From Vibrio amylolyticus (GTDB taxonomy: Bacteria > Pseudomonadota > Gammaproteobacteria > Enterobacterales > Vibrionaceae): 64,000 nucleotides of DNA. Under the pieces are notes generated by a model. That model had not been told where the DNA came from. It worked only from the letters and a program-made list of their open reading frames with translations, and ran no database searches. The position numbers and the translations under genes are program-made. The DNA lies in assembly GCF_023145695.1 (NCBI RefSeq), contig NZ_JAJHVV010000004.1:248001-312000 (forward strand), given 5' to 3'. Shown here in pieces: positions 62,670 through 64,000 of this stretch (position 1 is its first letter; each line of letters begins with the position of its first letter).

Positions 62670-64000
62670 TTATTTTTTATCGGCGGGATCGTTACCTAAA
62701 ATATAGTTTTCATCACTGCTCACAACAGCGCCATGCTTCAAGAAGTTTTTGCCTAAAATCATACTGTATTCAAATCGAGAGCGATCTTGTAGGTTCACTT
62801 TCACTTCTTTCTCAAGGTCACCCAATTTCACTCGCATCTCAACCACTGGGCGAATGTTTGGTTTCTCACCCTTCTTGGCTTTAATACGCATGACATCAAT
62901 TACGGGTTTGGTGAAGACTTTCTCATCGCCTTGGCTATTTTGATAAGTGAAGGTCACCATATCTTGGCCGTCTTTCTTAAAACGTTTGAGCTTAACCGCA
63001 TTCATCGAGCTCACATCCGCTCCCGTATCGAGCTTGGCAGGGAAAGACATACCACCCACTTGCACTGTCTCAATATGGCCTGCTTTAAACAAAGGCTCAG
63101 CTTCTAGCAAATGATCAGCACGAGCATTCACGAACACCCCACCCTTCGCCATTTTCTGCCCTAGGATGAAGTACGGGCGTTTCTCATCGCTATCTAGCGT
63201 ATCAATCGCGAATTCAAGCTCACGAACCTCACCTGCAATGGAAAGCTGCCCTATCACAACAGGCCTCGTGGTCTCTCCAACTCTAAGGTTCTTTTCTACT
63301 TTCTTTTTGACTTTCTGTTGCTCACCTTTCGAGTTTCTTAAAAAGAATTCAACGTAATCGTCTTTACCTTCTGTCACCTCAAAGCTGGCGACTTTCAATA
63401 AAGGCGTTTTCACCGAGAACGAAGGTTCAGCCTCAAGTTTAAAGCCGTCCAACAAGATGGTCTCTTGAGGCGAAATAACCAGAGGTTTTCTTGATTTTTC
63501 TACTTCAAGGAAGCTTTTCGCACCTTTACCTAGCAGGTCTTCAGCACTGGTATCAATCATGAACGATTCACTGATGGTATCGGTGCCCACTCGAAGTTGA
63601 GAGCTACTGCCTGAGCGATCTTTGAGATACACCAACCAATATTGAGTTGTCTTGCTGTCTAGCTGAACAGGAACGTAAACCAAAGGACGTTTATGGCCGC
63701 TAACTTTAAGCATACGAACCAATGGAAGTGTCATTTCTTTCTGTTCACCACCACTGCCAACCATATCGAATTTCACTTCATCGTTTTTCTGATCAACATC
63801 GATATTTTTTGCATGCAAAATGCTATAGCCATTGTTAAGTGAGAAACTCACGTTCAGCGGAACATCTGAGATAGAGACCGTCTCTTTTTTACCTACTACT
63901 TTGGCTTTTGGCTGCTCTTGAAGATAATCGTAACCGGCAAAAACCCAAGCGTTATCTTCCAAGAAGGTTTTACCAATCAGTACGGGCGCAGAGAAATTAC
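62670..64000 (-). CDS. retropepsin-like multi-repeat protein (5' end outside window)
   Basis: The minus-strand frame is open to base 64,000, so the N-terminus is missing (at least 443 residues are present). The C-terminal unit resembles the family annotated as putative ATP-dependent zinc protease, a retropepsin fold: MSFPAKLDTGADVSSMNAVK with D-T-G-A (63,021-63,029), RPVVEMRVKLGDLEKEV and YSMILGKNFLKHGAVV. Similar strand patterns with LIGKTFLEDNAWVF, LLGKGAKSFLEV and ILGQKMAKGGVFVN recur upstream, but no upstream copy in the window has a clear catalytic D-T/S-G. It may be a periplasmic or envelope protein; no signal peptide can be checked. Confidence 0.75.
   Translation of the reverse strand, partial: NFSAPVLIGKTFLEDNAWVFAGYDYLQEQPKAKVVGKKETVSISDVPLNVSFSLNNGYSILHAKNIDVDQKNDEVKFDMVGSGGEQKEMTLPLVRMLKVSGHKRPLVYVPVQLDSKTTQYWLVYLKDRSGSSSQLRVGTDTISESFMIDTSAEDLLGKGAKSFLEVEKSRKPLVISPQETILLDGFKLEAEPSFSVKTPLLKVASFEVTEGKDDYVEFFLRNSKGEQQKVKKKVEKNLRVGETTRPVVIGQLSIAGEVRELEFAIDTLDSDEKRPYFILGQKMAKGGVFVNARADHLLEAEPLFKAGHIETVQVGGMSFPAKLDTGADVSSMNAVKLKRFKKDGQDMVTFTYQNSQGDEKVFTKPVIDVMRIKAKKGEKPNIRPVVEMRVKLGDLEKEVKVNLQDRSRFEYSMILGKNFLKHGAVVSSDENYILGNDPADKK

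Overview
This window reads as chromosomal DNA of a gammaproteobacterium of the Vibrio group. The evidence is the gene order (hldD, coaD, waaA, waaF, kdkA, mutM, rpmGB, radC, coaBC, slmA, two lpxL-type genes, pyrE, rph, yicC, then gmk-rpoZ-spoT-trmH-recG, envZ/ompR, greB), the presence of a Kdo kinase, and slmA next to tandem lipid A acyltransferases. The species cannot be fixed from the sequence alone.

Region 1 (1-22,732, all minus strand) is a visibly AT-rich surface-polysaccharide operon whose genes mostly overlap or abut. A JUMPstart/ops element at 22,702-22,732 sits upstream of its first gene, so RfaH-type antitermination is expected. From 5' to 3' on the minus strand it encodes: a TagD-like glycerol-3-phosphate cytidylyltransferase; a pseudaminic acid pathway (pseB, pseC, a PseF domain fused to an aldo/keto reductase, pseG, pseI) interleaved with two SDRs, a metallophosphatase and an ATP-grasp enzyme; two large helical-repeat/GT9-like proteins; a GT29-like protein; a second ulosonate-type cassette (cytidylyltransferase, RraA-like aldolase, short NeuB-like synthase, histidine phosphatase); three CDP-glycerol glycerophosphotransferase-like proteins; a membrane protein; and a CDP-alcohol phosphatidyltransferase cut by the window edge. 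Together these suggest a teichoic-acid-like glycerol-phosphate polymer or decoration carrying pseudaminic acid and a second, unidentified keto-sugar acid.

Region 2 (22,733-25,486) is a boundary zone with IS5-family debris and a plus-strand OafA-type acyltransferase with an SGNH domain. Region 3 (25,487-40,174) is the LPS inner-core and lipid A locus: hldD and lpxM on plus; GT4, coaD, GT9, GT2 and GT9 on minus; kdkA on plus; then GT25, waaA, waaF, GT90, O-antigen ligase, licD, mutM and a small membrane protein on minus.

Region 4 (40,375-48,966) is housekeeping: rpmG/rpmB, radC, coaBC, slmA, two lpxL-type paralogues separated by a decayed copy of the slmA 3' end (evidence of an old tandem duplication), pyrE, rph and yicC. 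Region 5 (49,056-51,292) is a small accessory insert with a frameshifted unknown gene and a hipBA toxin-antitoxin pair with two operator-like dyads. Region 6 (51,394-64,000) holds a purine permease with a PurR-like box, gmk-rpoZ-spoT-trmH-recG, ompR-envZ, greB, and an edge-truncated protein built of retropepsin-like repeats. I saw no rRNA or tRNA genes, CRISPR array, prophage or intact insertion sequence.
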